DNA of 64,000 nucleotides from Streptomyces solicavernae (lineage in GTDB: Bacteria; Actinomycetota; Actinomycetes; Streptomycetales; Streptomycetaceae), in NCBI RefSeq assembly GCF_029968095.1, contig NZ_JASCIR010000011.1, positions 124,001 through 188,000 on the forward strand, read 5' to 3'. How positions within the stretch are numbered: position 1 is the stretch's first letter; each line of letters begins with the position of its first letter. The notes under the pieces are model-generated. The model made no database searches. It was not told the origin of the DNA and worked only from the letters and a program-made list of their open reading frames with translations. The position numbers and the translations under genes are program-made. This document shows, piece after piece, positions 24,712-34,336 of this stretch.

Positions 24712-25944
24712 ATGTACGGAACACGGGGCGTGGTGCTCGGCGCCGGGATCGTCGGCTCCGCCTGTGCCCGTGAGCTGGCCCTGGCCGGACTCGACGTCAC
24801 CGTCGTCGACCGGGGCGCCCCCGCCTCGGCGACCACGGCGCACGGCGAGGGCAACGTGCTCGTCTCCGACAAAGGCCCGGGCCCCGAGCTCGAACTCGCC
24901 CGCATCTCACGGAAGTTGTGGCCCGAAGTGCTCGCCGCCACCGCCGAGCGGTCCGCGCACGCGGCGCAGGCCGTGGAGTGGGACCCCAAGGGCGGCATCG
25001 TGGTCGCGACCACCGACGCGGGCGCGAAGGGCCTGACCGCCTTCGCCGAGGCCCAGCGCGCGGCGGGCGTCCACGCCAAGACCCTCGACGCCGCCGCACT
25101 CGCCCGGGCCGAGCCGTACGTCACCCGCGACCACACCGCCGCCCTGCACTACCCGGACGACGCGCAGGTGCAGCCCGCCGCGGCGGCCGCCGCGCTCCTC
25201 GGCGACGCGCTCGCGGCCGGCGCGCGACTGCGGACCGCCTGCGAGGTCCAAGGCGCGGTCACGCGAGGCGGCCGGATCACCGCGGTCCGCACCTCGGCCG
25301 GACTGATCGAGGCCGACCGGTTCGTGAACGCCGCGGGCCCCTGGGCCGGCGAACTCTCCGCCCGCCTCGGCGCCCCCGTGGACGTACGGTCCCGGCGCGG
25401 CGACGTCCTCGTCACGACACCGCTGCCGCCGACCGTCTTCCACAAGGTGTACGACGCGGACTACGTCGGCGCGGTCGGCAGCAGCGCCGAGGACCTGCAG
25501 ACCTCGGCGGTCGTGGAGTCCACGGGCGGCGGCAGCGTCCTGATCGGCTCCTCGCGCCGCCGCGTCGGCTTCGACGACCGGCTCCGCCCCGAGGTCCTCT
25601 CCGCCGTCGCCGCCAAGGCCCTCCGGCTCTTCCCGTCCCTGGCGGGCGTCCCGGTGATGCGCGCGTACGGCGGCTTCCGGCCGTACGTACCCGACCACCT
25701 GCCGGTGATCGGCGCAGACCCGCGGCTCGACGGCCTCTGGCACGCGGGCGGGCACGAGGGCGCCGGGATCGGCCTGTCGGTGGGCACCGGACGGCTGCTG
25801 CGGAACCTGATGCTCGGCGAGCAGCCGGTCATGGACGCGACCCCGTTCCGGGTGGACCGTCCGGCCGTACTCGGCGCGGGCGCACGGGACGGCCTGGACG
25901 GCGCGGACGGCCCGGAAACCCCGGAAAGCGAGGAGTCGGCATGA
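24712..25944 (+). CDS. FAD-dependent oxidoreductase (D-hydroxyproline dehydrogenase-like catalytic subunit)
   Basis: 410-aa DAO-family flavoprotein: N-terminal VVLGAGIVGSACARELALAG, interior VNAAGPWAGELSARL, and C-terminal HEGAGIGLSVGTGRLL. ATG 24712 with AGGAGG upstream. It is followed with ATGA overlap by a small 2Fe-2S protein and then a second FAD protein. This three-subunit set is known from D-hydroxyproline and opine dehydrogenases (Hcn/Lhp/Oox types), where this subunit oxidises the imino or amino acid. The fragment of a ketoglutarate-semialdehyde dehydrogenase downstream favours hydroxyproline. The third subunit gene is truncated, so activity of the complex is doubtful. Confidence 0.75.
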   Translation: MYGTRGVVLGAGIVGSACARELALAGLDVTVVDRGAPASATTAHGEGNVLVSDKGPGPELELARISRKLWPEVLAATAERSAHAAQAVEWDPKGGIVVATTDAGAKGLTAFAEAQRAAGVHAKTLDAAALARAEPYVTRDHTAALHYPDDAQVQPAAAAAALLGDALAAGARLRTACEVQGAVTRGGRITAVRTSAGLIEADRFVNAAGPWAGELSARLGAPVDVRSRRGDVLVTTPLPPTVFHKVYDADYVGAVGSSAEDLQTSAVVESTGGGSVLIGSSRRRVGFDDRLRPEVLSAVAAKALRLFPSLAGVPVMRAYGGFRPYVPDHLPVIGADPRLDGLWHAGGHEGAGIGLSVGTGRLLRNLMLGEQPVMDATPFRVDRPAVLGAGARDGLDGADGPETPESEESA

Positions 25945-26309
25945 CCCCCAGACGCGTCCGCGCCGAGTCCGACGCCGTCGGCAGACAGGACCGGCCGCTG
26001 CGGATCACCGTCGACGGCGAGTGTGTCGACGGCATCGAGGGCCAGACCCTCGCGGGCGTCCTCCTCGCCGCCGGCCGCCTGTCCTGGCGGCAGGCCCGCT
26101 CGGGCGCACCCCGCGGGGTCTTCTGCGGCATCGGCGTCTGCTTCGACTGCCTGGTGACGGTGGGCGGCGAACGTGACGTACGCGCCTGCCGCCGCCGCGC
26201 CCGGCCCGGCGACGTGGTGACCACGCAGAGCCGCACACCGGCATCCGAACCGGCATCCGAACCGCCCATCGACCCACACAAGCCCAACTCGCCCGGCAGG
26301 GAGTCGTGA
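25941..26309 (+). CDS. 2Fe-2S ferredoxin-like subunit
   Basis: 122-aa protein with a ubiquitin-like ferredoxin fold (LRITVDGECVDGIEG) and cysteines spaced CGIGVCFDC followed by RACRRR, the plant-type 2Fe-2S pattern seen in the small subunit of three-part D-hydroxyproline/opine dehydrogenases. The start ATG overlaps the previous stop (ATGA), and its stop overlaps the next ATG (TGATG). It would carry electrons between the two flavoproteins. Confidence 0.8.
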   Translation: MTPRRVRAESDAVGRQDRPLRITVDGECVDGIEGQTLAGVLLAAGRLSWRQARSGAPRGVFCGIGVCFDCLVTVGGERDVRACRRRARPGDVVTTQSRTPASEPASEPPIDPHKPNSPGRES

Positions 26310-27048
26310 TGACGGTGATGACACCCCGCCATGTGGTGGTCGTCGGAGCCGGGCCCGCAGGGCTCGCCGCCGCCGAGGGGGCCCTGAGCGCCGGGGCCCG
26401 GGTGACCCTCGTCGACTCCGCCGACCGGCCCGGCGGGCAGTACCACCGCATGCTGCCCGAGGCGTACGAGGCGTACGAGGCGGCCCGGCCCGAGCTGCTG
26501 CAGCACGGCTGTACCGCCTTCGGGCAACGGCTGCGCCGGGTGCTCGGGCATCCGCGGTGCGCCTGGTGGTCCGAGAGCGCGGTGTGGGCGCTCGAACGCG
26601 CGGCCCCCGGGCAGCCCGGCCCCCCGCGGGTGCACATCCTGCGCGGACCGGCCGACGGAGGCGGGCGGCGGCGTACGACGCTCGACCCCGACGCGCTGGT
26701 GCTCGCGACCGGCGCCCACGACCGCGTACTGCCCTTTCCCGGCTGGGAGTTGCCCGGCGTGTTCACCGCCGGCGCCGCTCAGGCGCTCGCCAAGGGGGAG
26801 CGGGTCGTGGTCGGCGACCGCCTGCTGATCGCGGGCACCGGGCCGTTCCTGCTCCCGGTGGCCGCCGCACTCCTGGAGGCCGGGTCGCAGGTCCTGGAAG
26901 TCCTGGAGGCCAACACCCCGGCCACCGTCGCCCGCGGCTGGTCGCAGCGCCCCTGGCAGCTCGCCGCGCAGGCCGCCAAGACCGGCGAACTCGCCCAGTA
27001 CAGCGCCCTGTTGCTGCGCCACCGGGTCCCGTACCGCACTGGCCGCAC
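26309..27048 (+). pseudogene. Second FAD subunit, 3' half deleted
   Basis: About 245 residues of a pyridine-nucleotide-disulphide-oxidoreductase-like subunit: HVVVVGAGPAGLAAAEGAL at the start, DSADRPGGQYHRM, VLATGAHDRVLPFPGWELPG and the second dinucleotide fold LLIAGTGPFLLPVAAALLEAG. Family members are around 460 residues. Homology stops after RHRVPYRTG near 27045, where the DNA turns into an APC permease gene in another frame. The open frame itself runs on without meaning to 28393. The C-terminal domains, including the Cys-rich part, are lost, so the complex is probably inactive. Confidence 0.85.
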
Positions 27049-28295
27049 CCATCGCGATCATCGCCAGCACCGCCGCCGCCCTGTGCTACGCCGAGTTCGC
27101 CGGCACCATCCCGAAGGCCGGCTCCGCCTACACCTACTCGTACGCGGCGCTCGGCGAGGTCGTCGGCTGGCTGATCGGCTGGGACCTGCTGCTCGAATAC
27201 ACCGCGATCGTCGCGGTGGTGGCCATCGCCGTGTCCGGCTACTTCTCGTACGTCCTGGAGCGGATCGGCATCGACCTGCCCGCCTGGATGCTCGGCGCAC
27301 CCGGCACCGGACCCGGCCACCAGGTCGACCTGTTCGCCGCCGTACTCTGCCTGCTGCTCGCCTTCGTGCTGTCCCGCGGCACCAAGGAGTCGGCCCGCTT
27401 CGAGACCGTCCTGGTGGTCGTCAAGCTCGGCATCGTCGCCCTGGTCGTGATCGCCGGCGCCTTCCACATCTCGGCGGGCAACTACACGCCGTTCCTGCCG
27501 TTCGGCATCGGCGGCGCGGTCACCGGCGCCGCGACCGCGTTCTTCGCCGTGTACGGGTACGACGCGATGAGCGCGGCCGCGGAGGAGAGCGCCGAGGCGA
27601 AGAAGGTCCTGCCGAAGGCCATCGTGATCTCCCTCGCCATCGCCGCGGTCATCTATCTCCTGGTCTGTGTCGTGCTGTTGGGCATGCAGGACTACCGCGA
27701 GATCGACCCGCAGAGCCCGTTCTCCAGCGCGCTCGGCGCGGTCGGACTCGGCGGCCTCGGCATCGTCGTCGCGGTCGGCGCGATCATCGGCATCACCACC
27801 TCCGCGTTCGCCAACATGCTCGCTGTGTCGCGGGTCTGGTACTCCATGAGCCGCGACGGGCTGCTGCCCCGGTACTTCGCGAAGAATCACCCGAAACGGC
27901 ACGTGCCGACCCGGGTGATCTGGCCGGTGGGCATCGGCTCCGCCGTCATCGCCGGGCTCCTGCCCATCCGGGAGGCCGCCGACCTCACCAACATCGGCAT
28001 CCTCGCGGCGTTCTCCGTCGTCGCGGTCGCCGTGGTGGTGCTGCGCCGGACCCGGCCCGACCTGCCGCGCTCCTTCCGCACCCCGCTCGTACCGCTGGTA
28101 CCGGCCGTCGGGGTCGCGTTCTCGGTCTGGCTGATCGCCAGCCTGGACCCGGTCACCTGGTTCCGCTTCGCAGGCTGGATGGCCGTCGGACTGCTCGTCT
28201 ACTTCGCGTTCGGCGTCCGCAACTCACAGGAGAACAAGGCGCGTTCACAAGCCGAGGACCACCTGCCCGAACCGCGGGACGGGAGCTCCGCATGA
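27036..28295 (+). pseudogene. APC family amino acid permease lacking its start
   Basis: The frame ending at TGA 28295 encodes about 418 residues of a cationic-amino-acid-type permease from helix 2/3 onwards (ALCYAEFAGTIPKAGSAYTY, then SRGTKESARFETVLVVVK, GYDAMSAAAEESAEAKKV, TSAFANMLAVSRVWYSMSRD). The N-terminal 60-80 residues, with helix 1, are missing because the gene is fused to the truncated FAD subunit at about 27036-27045. An internal GTG at 27216 could give a shorter product, but a working carrier is unlikely. Confidence 0.85.
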
Positions 28296-28393
28296 CCCCC
28301 GAACCGGCCGCGCTCCGCCCCACCGCCGACGGCACCGCCCCGCTGCTGTCGGTCCACCTGATCGAGCAGACTTGCAGAGAGGAGACACCATGA
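28292..28393 (+). CDS. Short unrecognised frame coupled to the permease gene
   Basis: 33-codon frame whose ATG overlaps the permease stop (ATGA) and whose stop overlaps the next ATG. Begins MTPEPAALRP and ends CREETP. The tight coupling suggests the head of a larger gene removed by deletion. No family is recognised. Confidence 0.3.
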   Translation: MTPEPAALRPTADGTAPLLSVHLIEQTCREETP

Positions 28394-29221
28394 ACACCAC
28401 CGTCGTACGCGACCCCCAGCAGGCGGTGACCGCGGCCGCCGCGGCGGCCCGGACCTGGGCCGACACCGGACCGGCGGCACGCGCCGACGCGCTGGCGGCC
28501 GTCGCCGACGCCCTGGAGGCCGAGCGGGCCCGGCTCGTCGCCCTCGCGGACGCCGAGACCCACCTCGGCATGCCCCGCCTGAACGGTGAACTGACCCGCA
28601 CCGCCTTCCAGTTGCGCCTGTTCGCCGACGAAGCGCGGGCCGGCGGGTTCCTCGACGTCCGCATCGACCGCGCCGCCCCGCACTGGCCCACCGGCCCCCG
28701 GCCCGAACCGCCTCGCCGGGCACGAGGCCACCCGCACGCTCCTCTGGCCGGCCGACGACTCGGACACGGCCCCGCGCCTCCTCGCCACCACCCTGCCGTT
28801 GTTCCACGCGAACATCGGACATCTGGCCCAGGAGCGCTTCGGCCCCCTCGGCCTCGTGATCACGTACGAGCGCACGGAGGACCTGCCCGCCGTGGTGGCG
28901 GCACTGCCCGGCCAGCTCACCGCGTCCCTGCACGGCGAACCCGGTGAGGCCGCCGAACTCACCGGCCTCACCGCGGCGTTGGCGGAGCGCAGCGGCCGCG
29001 TGCTGTGGAACGACTGGCCGACGGGCGTCTCGGTCACCCACGCCATGCAGCACGGCGGCCCGTTCCCCGCGACCACGGCCCCCACCACCACATCCGTTGG
29101 CACAGCCGCCCTCGACCGCTTCCTCCGCCCCGTCACCTACCAGTCCTGGCCCGCCCCGCTCCTCCCGCCGCCCCTGCGCGACGACAACCCCTGGAAAGTG
29201 CCCCAGGAGGTACGCGGCTGA
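28390..29221 (+). pseudogene. Ketoglutarate-semialdehyde-type aldehyde dehydrogenase with internal deletion
   Basis: From ATG 28390 about 104 residues match the N-terminus of NADP-dependent ALDHs of the 2-oxoglutarate-semialdehyde group (LGMPRLNGELTRTAFQLRLF, ending at WPTGPRPE). At about 28700 the sequence jumps, in another frame, to the C-terminal ~165 residues (NIGHLAQERFGPLGLVITYE, VLWNDWPTGVSVTHAMQHGG, DNPWKVPQEVRG). The middle ~240 residues, with the catalytic Cys and Glu, are deleted. This enzyme closes the hydroxyproline pathway in bacteria, so its remnant supports that reading of the cluster. Confidence 0.85.
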
Positions 29222-29338
29222 GCGGCGCCTGGTCCCATCGAACTCCGTCGGCCTGGATCTGGCCGGACGGGCAACCCGGACGAAAAATTACCGCTGCTAG
29301 CTACCCGTACCACTCAACTCTCGTAAGGAGTGCCGAGC

Positions 29339-30712
29339 ATGGGGAGCAACAGCAGTACGGACGACACCCCACCCCGCAGCACCGAAGACGCCGCCCGCCG
29401 CAAACGGATGTCGCGTGTGGCGATCGCGAGTTCCGTCGGGACGACCATCGAGTGGTACGACTTCTTCCTCTATGGCACGATGGCCGCCCTCGTCTTCAGC
29501 GAGCTGTTCTTCACCAAGCTCGACTCGGCCACCGGGACCATCGCCTCCCTGGCCACCTTCGCGGCCGGCTTCCTGGCCCGCCCGATAGGCGGCATCGCGT
29601 TCGGCTACTTCGGGGACCGGATGGGGCGCAAGGCGTCCTTGATCGCGTCGCTGAGCCTGATGGGCGTCTCGACGTTCCTGATCGGGATCATGCCCACCTA
29701 CACGTCCATCGGTGTCCTGGCCCCGGTGCTGCTGTCGGTGCTGCGCCTGCTGCAGGGCTTCGCGCTCGGCGGCGAGTGGGCGGGCGCCGCCGCCCTCGCG
29801 ACCGAGCACGCCGACGACCGCAGGCGCGGCTTCTACGGCGGCTGGGTGCAGATCGGGTCGTCCGCCGGCAGCGTCCTGGCGACCGCGACCGTCCTGCTCC
29901 TCACCACCGTCCTCGACCAGGAGTCATTCCTCGCGTGGGGCTGGCGGGTGCCCTTCCTGTTCAGCGCCGTCCTCGTCGTCGTCGGCATGTTCATCCGGCT
30001 GAAGGTGGAGGAGACCCCGGTCTTCCAGCAGATGCAGCGCGAAGGCCGCACCAACCGACGGATCCCGCTGGCGGCGGTGCTGCAGCGGCAGTGGAGGACC
30101 GTGCTGCTGGTGATCGGCATGCACCTGGCCAACACCACGATTGCCTACCTCACCGGCGTGTTCCTGCTGGCGTACGGAACCACGCACATCGGGATGGAGT
30201 CGAGCACCATCCTGCTGGCGAAGTTCACTTCCGGGCTGCTGCTGATGAGCCTGGTGTCGATGCCTGCGGCCGCACTGGGGGACCGCATCGGGCGCCGGCC
30301 GGTGTACCTGGCCGGCACGATCGGACTGATCGTCACGGCGTTCCCGGCGTTCTGGCTGTTCGACACCGGCAGCTTCCCGCTGGCACTGCTGGCGATCCTG
30401 CTGCTCGGTCTGGCGAACGTGCTGATGTACCAGACCCAGGGCGCGTTCTTCACCGAGATCTTCGACCCCGAAGTGCGCTGCACCGGCGCGGCGCTCGGCG
30501 TCCAGGTCGCCACCGTGATCGGCGGTGGCACCGCGCCCATCATCGCGACCTGGCTGATCGGGTTCGGGGACGGCCGCTCCTGGCCCGTCGCCGTCTACCT
30601 GATCTTCATCGGCCTTGTCTCCACCGTATGCACGCTGCTCGTCAAGGAGAGCCGCCCCGTACCGACCGCACAGCGCCCCGAGACCCTCGCGAAGGACACG
30701 GTCGCACCCTGA
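29339..30712 (+). CDS. MHS family MFS transporter (metabolite:H+ symporter)
   Basis: 457-aa carrier of 12 helices. N-terminal signature SSVGTTIEWYDFFLYGTMAAL, loop motif GYFGDRMGRKASL, GGEWAGAAALATEHA and GWRVPFLFSA are typical of the shikimate/citrate/proline-betaine (MHS) subfamily. ATG 29339 follows AAGGAG. The DNA 29222-29338 between it and the ALDH remnant shows no other feature. The amidohydrolase gene starts about 100 bp downstream on the same strand, suggesting import of its substrate, probably an organic acid or amide. Confidence 0.88.
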   Translation: MGSNSSTDDTPPRSTEDAARRKRMSRVAIASSVGTTIEWYDFFLYGTMAALVFSELFFTKLDSATGTIASLATFAAGFLARPIGGIAFGYFGDRMGRKASLIASLSLMGVSTFLIGIMPTYTSIGVLAPVLLSVLRLLQGFALGGEWAGAAALATEHADDRRRGFYGGWVQIGSSAGSVLATATVLLLTTVLDQESFLAWGWRVPFLFSAVLVVVGMFIRLKVEETPVFQQMQREGRTNRRIPLAAVLQRQWRTVLLVIGMHLANTTIAYLTGVFLLAYGTTHIGMESSTILLAKFTSGLLLMSLVSMPAAALGDRIGRRPVYLAGTIGLIVTAFPAFWLFDTGSFPLALLAILLLGLANVLMYQTQGAFFTEIFDPEVRCTGAALGVQVATVIGGGTAPIIATWLIGFGDGRSWPVAVYLIFIGLVSTVCTLLVKESRPVPTAQRPETLAKDTVAP

Positions 30713-30739
30713 CACGGGCCCGCCCGAACCTGCCGACAG

Positions 30740-30797
30740 CCAAGCCAAGCCAAGCCGAGCCGAGTCAAGCCAAGTCAAGCCGAGCCAAGTCAAGCCG
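30740..30797 (+). repeat. Short-period repeat before the amidohydrolase gene
   Basis: Runs of AAGCC, GAGCC and AAGTC pentamers fill the gap between the MHS gene and the amidohydrolase ribosome site. It has the look of slippage-derived sequence and holds no hairpin. Confidence 0.75.
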
Positions 30798-30809
30798 AGA
30801 GGAAGCACA

Positions 30810-32480
30810 GTGGTGGACGAGCAGCAGACCGTCATCTACCCGGCCAAGATCGTGCGCACCATGGACCCGGCGGTGCCGGAGGCCGAAGCCGTAGCGGTGC
30901 GCGGCGACCGCATCCGCGCGATCGGCTCCCTCGCCGAGCTGCGCGCCTACCCCGGCACCGTGGTGGACGACCGCTACGCCGACGACGTCCTGCTGCCCGG
31001 CTTCGTCGAGGCCCACAGCCACGCGGGCTCCGGCGGCATGTGGGAGCACATCTACGTCGGCCGCTTCGACCGGACCGACCCGGACGGCAGGCTGTGGCCC
31101 GGCTGCGCCACGGTCGCCGACATCCTGGAACGGCTGCGCACAGCCGAGCAGCAGCTGCCCGTCGATCCGGGGGTGCCGCTCCTCGCGTGGGCACTCGACC
31201 CGATCTACTACCCCGGCCAGGCGGTGCTCGCGCGCGAGCTGGACACCGTCTCCACCGCCCGGCCGGTCCACGTCCTGCACGCCAACGGGCACCTGGCCGC
31301 GGTCAATTCGGCCGCGCTGAAGGTCGCAGGCGTCGACCGCGACACCCAGGTGGAAGGCGTGGTCAAGCACGCCGACGGCACACCCACCGGGGAGCTCCGG
31401 GAGTGGGCCGCGATGTCGCTGGTGCAACGCATCACCGGCGGCGGCATCACCGGCGGCATCACCGCAGCGGCGATCCGCGCCTTCGGCCAGGACGCGGTCA
31501 ACACCGGCACCACCACGGTGACCGACCTCGGCACGCTGCTGCTGGCGTCGGACGAGTCGATGACGCCGTACCTGGAGGCGGTGAGCGAGGACTTCCCGGC
31601 CCGGCTGTCCGTGTTCCACTTCGGCGCGGGCAACGGCACACTGGCACCCGCCGAAGCCGCCGCCCGGCTGGCCGAGCTGCGTGAACGCAGCACCGGCAAG
31701 CTGCGGATGGGGCATGTCAAGCTCATGCTCGACGGTTCCATCCAGGGTTTCACCGCGCGGCTGCAGGAGCCCGGCTATCTCGACGGCCGGCCCAACGGGA
31801 TCTGGACCGTCTCTCCTGCCGAGTTCGAGACCGCCCTGAGCACCTACCACCGGGCCGGCCTGCTGGTCCATGTCCACTGCAACGGCGACCAGGCCACCGA
31901 ACTCTTCCTGAACACCATGGAGAAGGTCCTCGTCGCGCACCCGCGTCCGGACCACCGCCACACCGTCACCCACGCGCAGATGACCACCCCCGCGCAGTAC
32001 AAGCGGATGGCAGCACTTGGCATGTGCGCCAACATCTTCGCCAACCACATCTGGGCCTGGGGGGACCAGCACATCGACATCACCGTGGGCCCGGACCGTG
32101 CTGCCCGGATGAACGCCACGGCCACCGCGCTGCGCTGCGGCGTGCCGTTCTCGCTGCACTGCGACACACCGGTCACACCGCTGTCGCCGCTGAGGACGGT
32201 GAAGCACGCGGTGACCCGGCGTACCGTGTCGGGCCGCGTCATGGGCGAGCACGAGCGCATCACCGCCGAACAGGCCCTGGAAGCCGTGACGCTCGGCGGG
32301 GCCTACCTGCTGAAGATGGACCACCAGGTCGGCTCGCTGGAGCCGGGCAAGCTCGCCGACCTGGCGGTCCTTGGCGCCGACCCGCTGGCGGTCCCGGCCG
32401 AGGAGATCGGCGAGATCGCCGTACGGGGCACGGTTGTCGGCGGTACGCACCACACGTCGGCCGTCCACCGGAGCGCCTGA
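30810..32480 (+). CDS. Amidohydrolase (amidohydrolase 3 family)
   Basis: 556-aa metal-dependent hydrolase from GTG 30810 (GAGAGGAAG upstream; GTG 30813 is an alternative). Metal motif LLPGFVEAHSHAG near residue 70, then KLMLDGSIQGFTARL, HCNGDQATELFL, HTVTHAQMTT and HCDTPVTPLSP, with C-terminal sandwich LADLAVLGADPL. It is distantly similar to the product of 9288-10970 but has different flanks. A COG0523 GTPase gene begins one base after its stop, which hints that its metal is delivered by that chaperone. Substrate unknown; import by the MHS carrier upstream is inferred. Confidence 0.85.
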   Translation: MVDEQQTVIYPAKIVRTMDPAVPEAEAVAVRGDRIRAIGSLAELRAYPGTVVDDRYADDVLLPGFVEAHSHAGSGGMWEHIYVGRFDRTDPDGRLWPGCATVADILERLRTAEQQLPVDPGVPLLAWALDPIYYPGQAVLARELDTVSTARPVHVLHANGHLAAVNSAALKVAGVDRDTQVEGVVKHADGTPTGELREWAAMSLVQRITGGGITGGITAAAIRAFGQDAVNTGTTTVTDLGTLLLASDESMTPYLEAVSEDFPARLSVFHFGAGNGTLAPAEAAARLAELRERSTGKLRMGHVKLMLDGSIQGFTARLQEPGYLDGRPNGIWTVSPAEFETALSTYHRAGLLVHVHCNGDQATELFLNTMEKVLVAHPRPDHRHTVTHAQMTTPAQYKRMAALGMCANIFANHIWAWGDQHIDITVGPDRAARMNATATALRCGVPFSLHCDTPVTPLSPLRTVKHAVTRRTVSGRVMGEHERITAEQALEAVTLGGAYLLKMDHQVGSLEPGKLADLAVLGADPLAVPAEEIGEIAVRGTVVGGTHHTSAVHRSA

Positions 32481-32481
32481 G

Positions 32482-33405
32482 GTGACCGCGCGGCTGACCG
32501 TCCTCGGCGGCTACCTCGGAGCGGGCAAGACGACCCTGCTCAACGGGCTGCTGGCCGCCGCGGGCGCGGCACGGATCGCCGTCGTGGTCAACGACTTCGG
32601 GTCCGTCAACATCGACCGGCGGTTGATCACCTCGGCCACGAGCGACACCGTGGAACTGGCCAACGGCTGCATCTGCTGCAGCCTGCAGGACGACACCTCG
32701 GCGGTGATGACCCGCCTGGCCGAGCGCGGCGACCTGGACCACGTGGTGGTGGAGACCAGCGGCGTCGGCGACCCGGCGTCCCTGCGCCCCTGGGGCACCT
32801 ACCCGGGCTTCGCCCCCGGCCCCACCGTGGTCTGTGTGGACAGCACCACCGCCGCGCGTCTGCTCTGCGACGAGTTCGTCGGCGACACCGTGGCCCGGCA
32901 GCTGACCCGCGCGGACACCGTGGTGCTGACCAAAGCGGACCTGGCCTCACCAGGCCGGCTGGCCGACGCGCGGCAGCGCTGCGGCACACACGCGAAGGAC
33001 GCCTGCATGCTGCCGTCCACCGGCGGTGACGTACACCTCAAGGACCTGCTGCCACCCGCTGCGCCACGCAGCCGGTCCTCTGCGGATGTACGGGACGCAC
33101 ACCGCTCGGTGCACCGCACCGCCTCGGTCACCGGCGCCGGCCTGGCGGACCGGCCCGCACTCCTGAAGGCCCTGCAAGACCTGCCGGGCTCGGTGGTCCG
33201 CCTCAAGGGCCTCGTCCGCTGCGCCGACAGCCCGCAGGCCCGCACGGTGGTCCAGGTCGCCGGCGGGAGACTGTCGCTCACCACCGACGGCGCCTGGCGG
33301 GACGCGGACGCCACCACGCTGGTGATCATCACCGCCGGCGACGAAGCCGCCGACACCGACCTGCGCACACTGACCGCCCGCCTCACCGAGATCCTGAACG
33401 GCTGA
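32482..33405 (+). CDS. CobW/COG0523 family G3E GTPase (metal chaperone type)
   Basis: 307-aa G3E-class GTPase from GTG 32482, one base after the amidohydrolase stop. Walker A GGYLGAGKTTLLN, switch region with the metal-binding CICC of ANGCICCSLQDD, TSGVGDP, and base-specificity motif LTKAD near residue 155, followed by a short CobW C-terminal domain. COG0523 proteins hand metals such as Zn, Co or Fe to client enzymes. Direct adjacency makes the amidohydrolase the likely client. Known members with defined clients include the nitrile hydratase activators. Confidence 0.85.
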   Translation: MTARLTVLGGYLGAGKTTLLNGLLAAAGAARIAVVVNDFGSVNIDRRLITSATSDTVELANGCICCSLQDDTSAVMTRLAERGDLDHVVVETSGVGDPASLRPWGTYPGFAPGPTVVCVDSTTAARLLCDEFVGDTVARQLTRADTVVLTKADLASPGRLADARQRCGTHAKDACMLPSTGGDVHLKDLLPPAAPRSRSSADVRDAHRSVHRTASVTGAGLADRPALLKALQDLPGSVVRLKGLVRCADSPQARTVVQVAGGRLSLTTDGAWRDADATTLVIITAGDEAADTDLRTLTARLTEILNG

Positions 33406-33585
33406 CCCGGCCCCGTACCCCTGTATGCCGGGGCTCATTGGCGTATGCATGCCGGGCTCATAGGCGTACGCATGCCGATTGCCGCCGCGGAGAAAGTGGA
33501 GGCGTGGAGGCTGCCGGGCCGGAGAAGCAGCGCACGTACTGGGCAATGCCGACGCCATCACGGGGGGCAGGAGGGAACCGCACCG

Positions 33586-34176
33586 TCATCCGGCGCCGCC
33601 GCAGCCACCACCACCCGCTCCACCACCACCACCCGCACCACAACCGGCGCCGCCCCCACAGCCGTAGCCGCTGCCGCCAGGTGCGTCACCGCCGCCACCA
33701 CCGGAAGAACGCTGGATACCGGCCAGCCGGAGGCCGCACTGCCCGGCCAGCAGACCGAAACCGGCGAGCAGGCCCGTCAACCGGCTGTCCTCACCGTGAA
33801 CCAACGACAGCACCGCGCCCACCAGCAGGAAGGCGCTGCCCAGCAGCAGCGGTACGGAACAGCAGATGCGGATGATCCGCCGCCCCCGGGAGACTGGTCT
33901 GCCCGCCCGCCGCCGGCCGTACGCGCCGGATCGCGCCCCCGCGTCACTGCGGCCACCACGCACCCGGACCGGGCCCCGGCGGCGGGCGGTGCGCACCAGC
34001 CGTACCCCAGCCCAGACCAGCAGGGCCGACAAGGCAGTGGCCACCAGTGCCCCGCCGTAATCGGCACGGGTCAGCTCTCCCGCCGTCACCAGCGCCATGA
34101 ACGCCCCGAACAGCAGCGACGTCACGGCGAGGGCCAGCAATCCAGCCTTGAGGACACGGCGTCCGCTGCCCGGCAT
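33586..34176 (-). CDS. Membrane protein with Gly/Cys-rich C-terminus
   Basis: 196-aa protein from ATG 34176 (GAGAGGGG upstream). Four hydrophobic helices: about residues 8-32, 40-62, 98-120 and 128-148, with an Arg-rich cytosolic loop between helices 2 and 3. The last 45 residues are almost all glycine with cysteines (GYGCGGGAGCGAGGGG), as in some actinobacterial membrane proteins of unknown role. No family is recognised. The similarly built gene at 34337-34861 lies upstream on the same strand, across a minisatellite. The 180 bp after its stop (33406-33585) show only short repeats of CATGCCGGGCTCAT type. Confidence 0.65.
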   Translation of the reverse strand: MPGSGRRVLKAGLLALAVTSLLFGAFMALVTAGELTRADYGGALVATALSALLVWAGVRLVRTARRRGPVRVRGGRSDAGARSGAYGRRRAGRPVSRGRRIIRICCSVPLLLGSAFLLVGAVLSLVHGEDSRLTGLLAGFGLLAGQCGLRLAGIQRSSGGGGGDAPGGSGYGCGGGAGCGAGGGGGAGGGGCGGAG

Positions 34177-34182
34177 GCGTTC

Positions 34183-34335
34183 CCCTCTCCGTCCTTCCGT
34201 CTCCCCGTCCTTCCGTCTCCCCGTCCTTCCGTCTCTCCGTCCTTCCGTCTCCCCGTCCTTCCGTCTCCCCGTCCTTCCGTCTCTCCGTCCTTCCGTCTCT
34301 CCGCCCTTCTCTCTCCGCCCTTCTGTCTCTCCTCC
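34183..34335. repeat. 16-bp minisatellite
   Basis: About nine units of GTCCTTCCGTCTCCCC with T/C variants, strongly strand-biased (C/T on +, G/A on -). It lies between two membrane-protein genes and upstream of the 33586-34176 gene. Confidence 0.9.
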
Positions 34336-34336
34336 G

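Noticed and set aside
24918..26309. Long plus-strand frame leading into the 2Fe-2S gene as an N-terminal extension
   Set aside because: The upstream portion is out of frame with the FAD subunit; ATG 25941 with a four-base overlap is the natural start.
27034..28688. CCGCACTGGCC occurs at 27034 and 28678, near both decay junctions
   Set aside because: The second copy lies inside normal ALDH coding sequence, about 10-20 bp before its junction, so chance is more likely than recombination.
34183..34335. CRISPR-like periodic array
   Set aside because: Units are tandem with no unique spacers and no cas genes are near.
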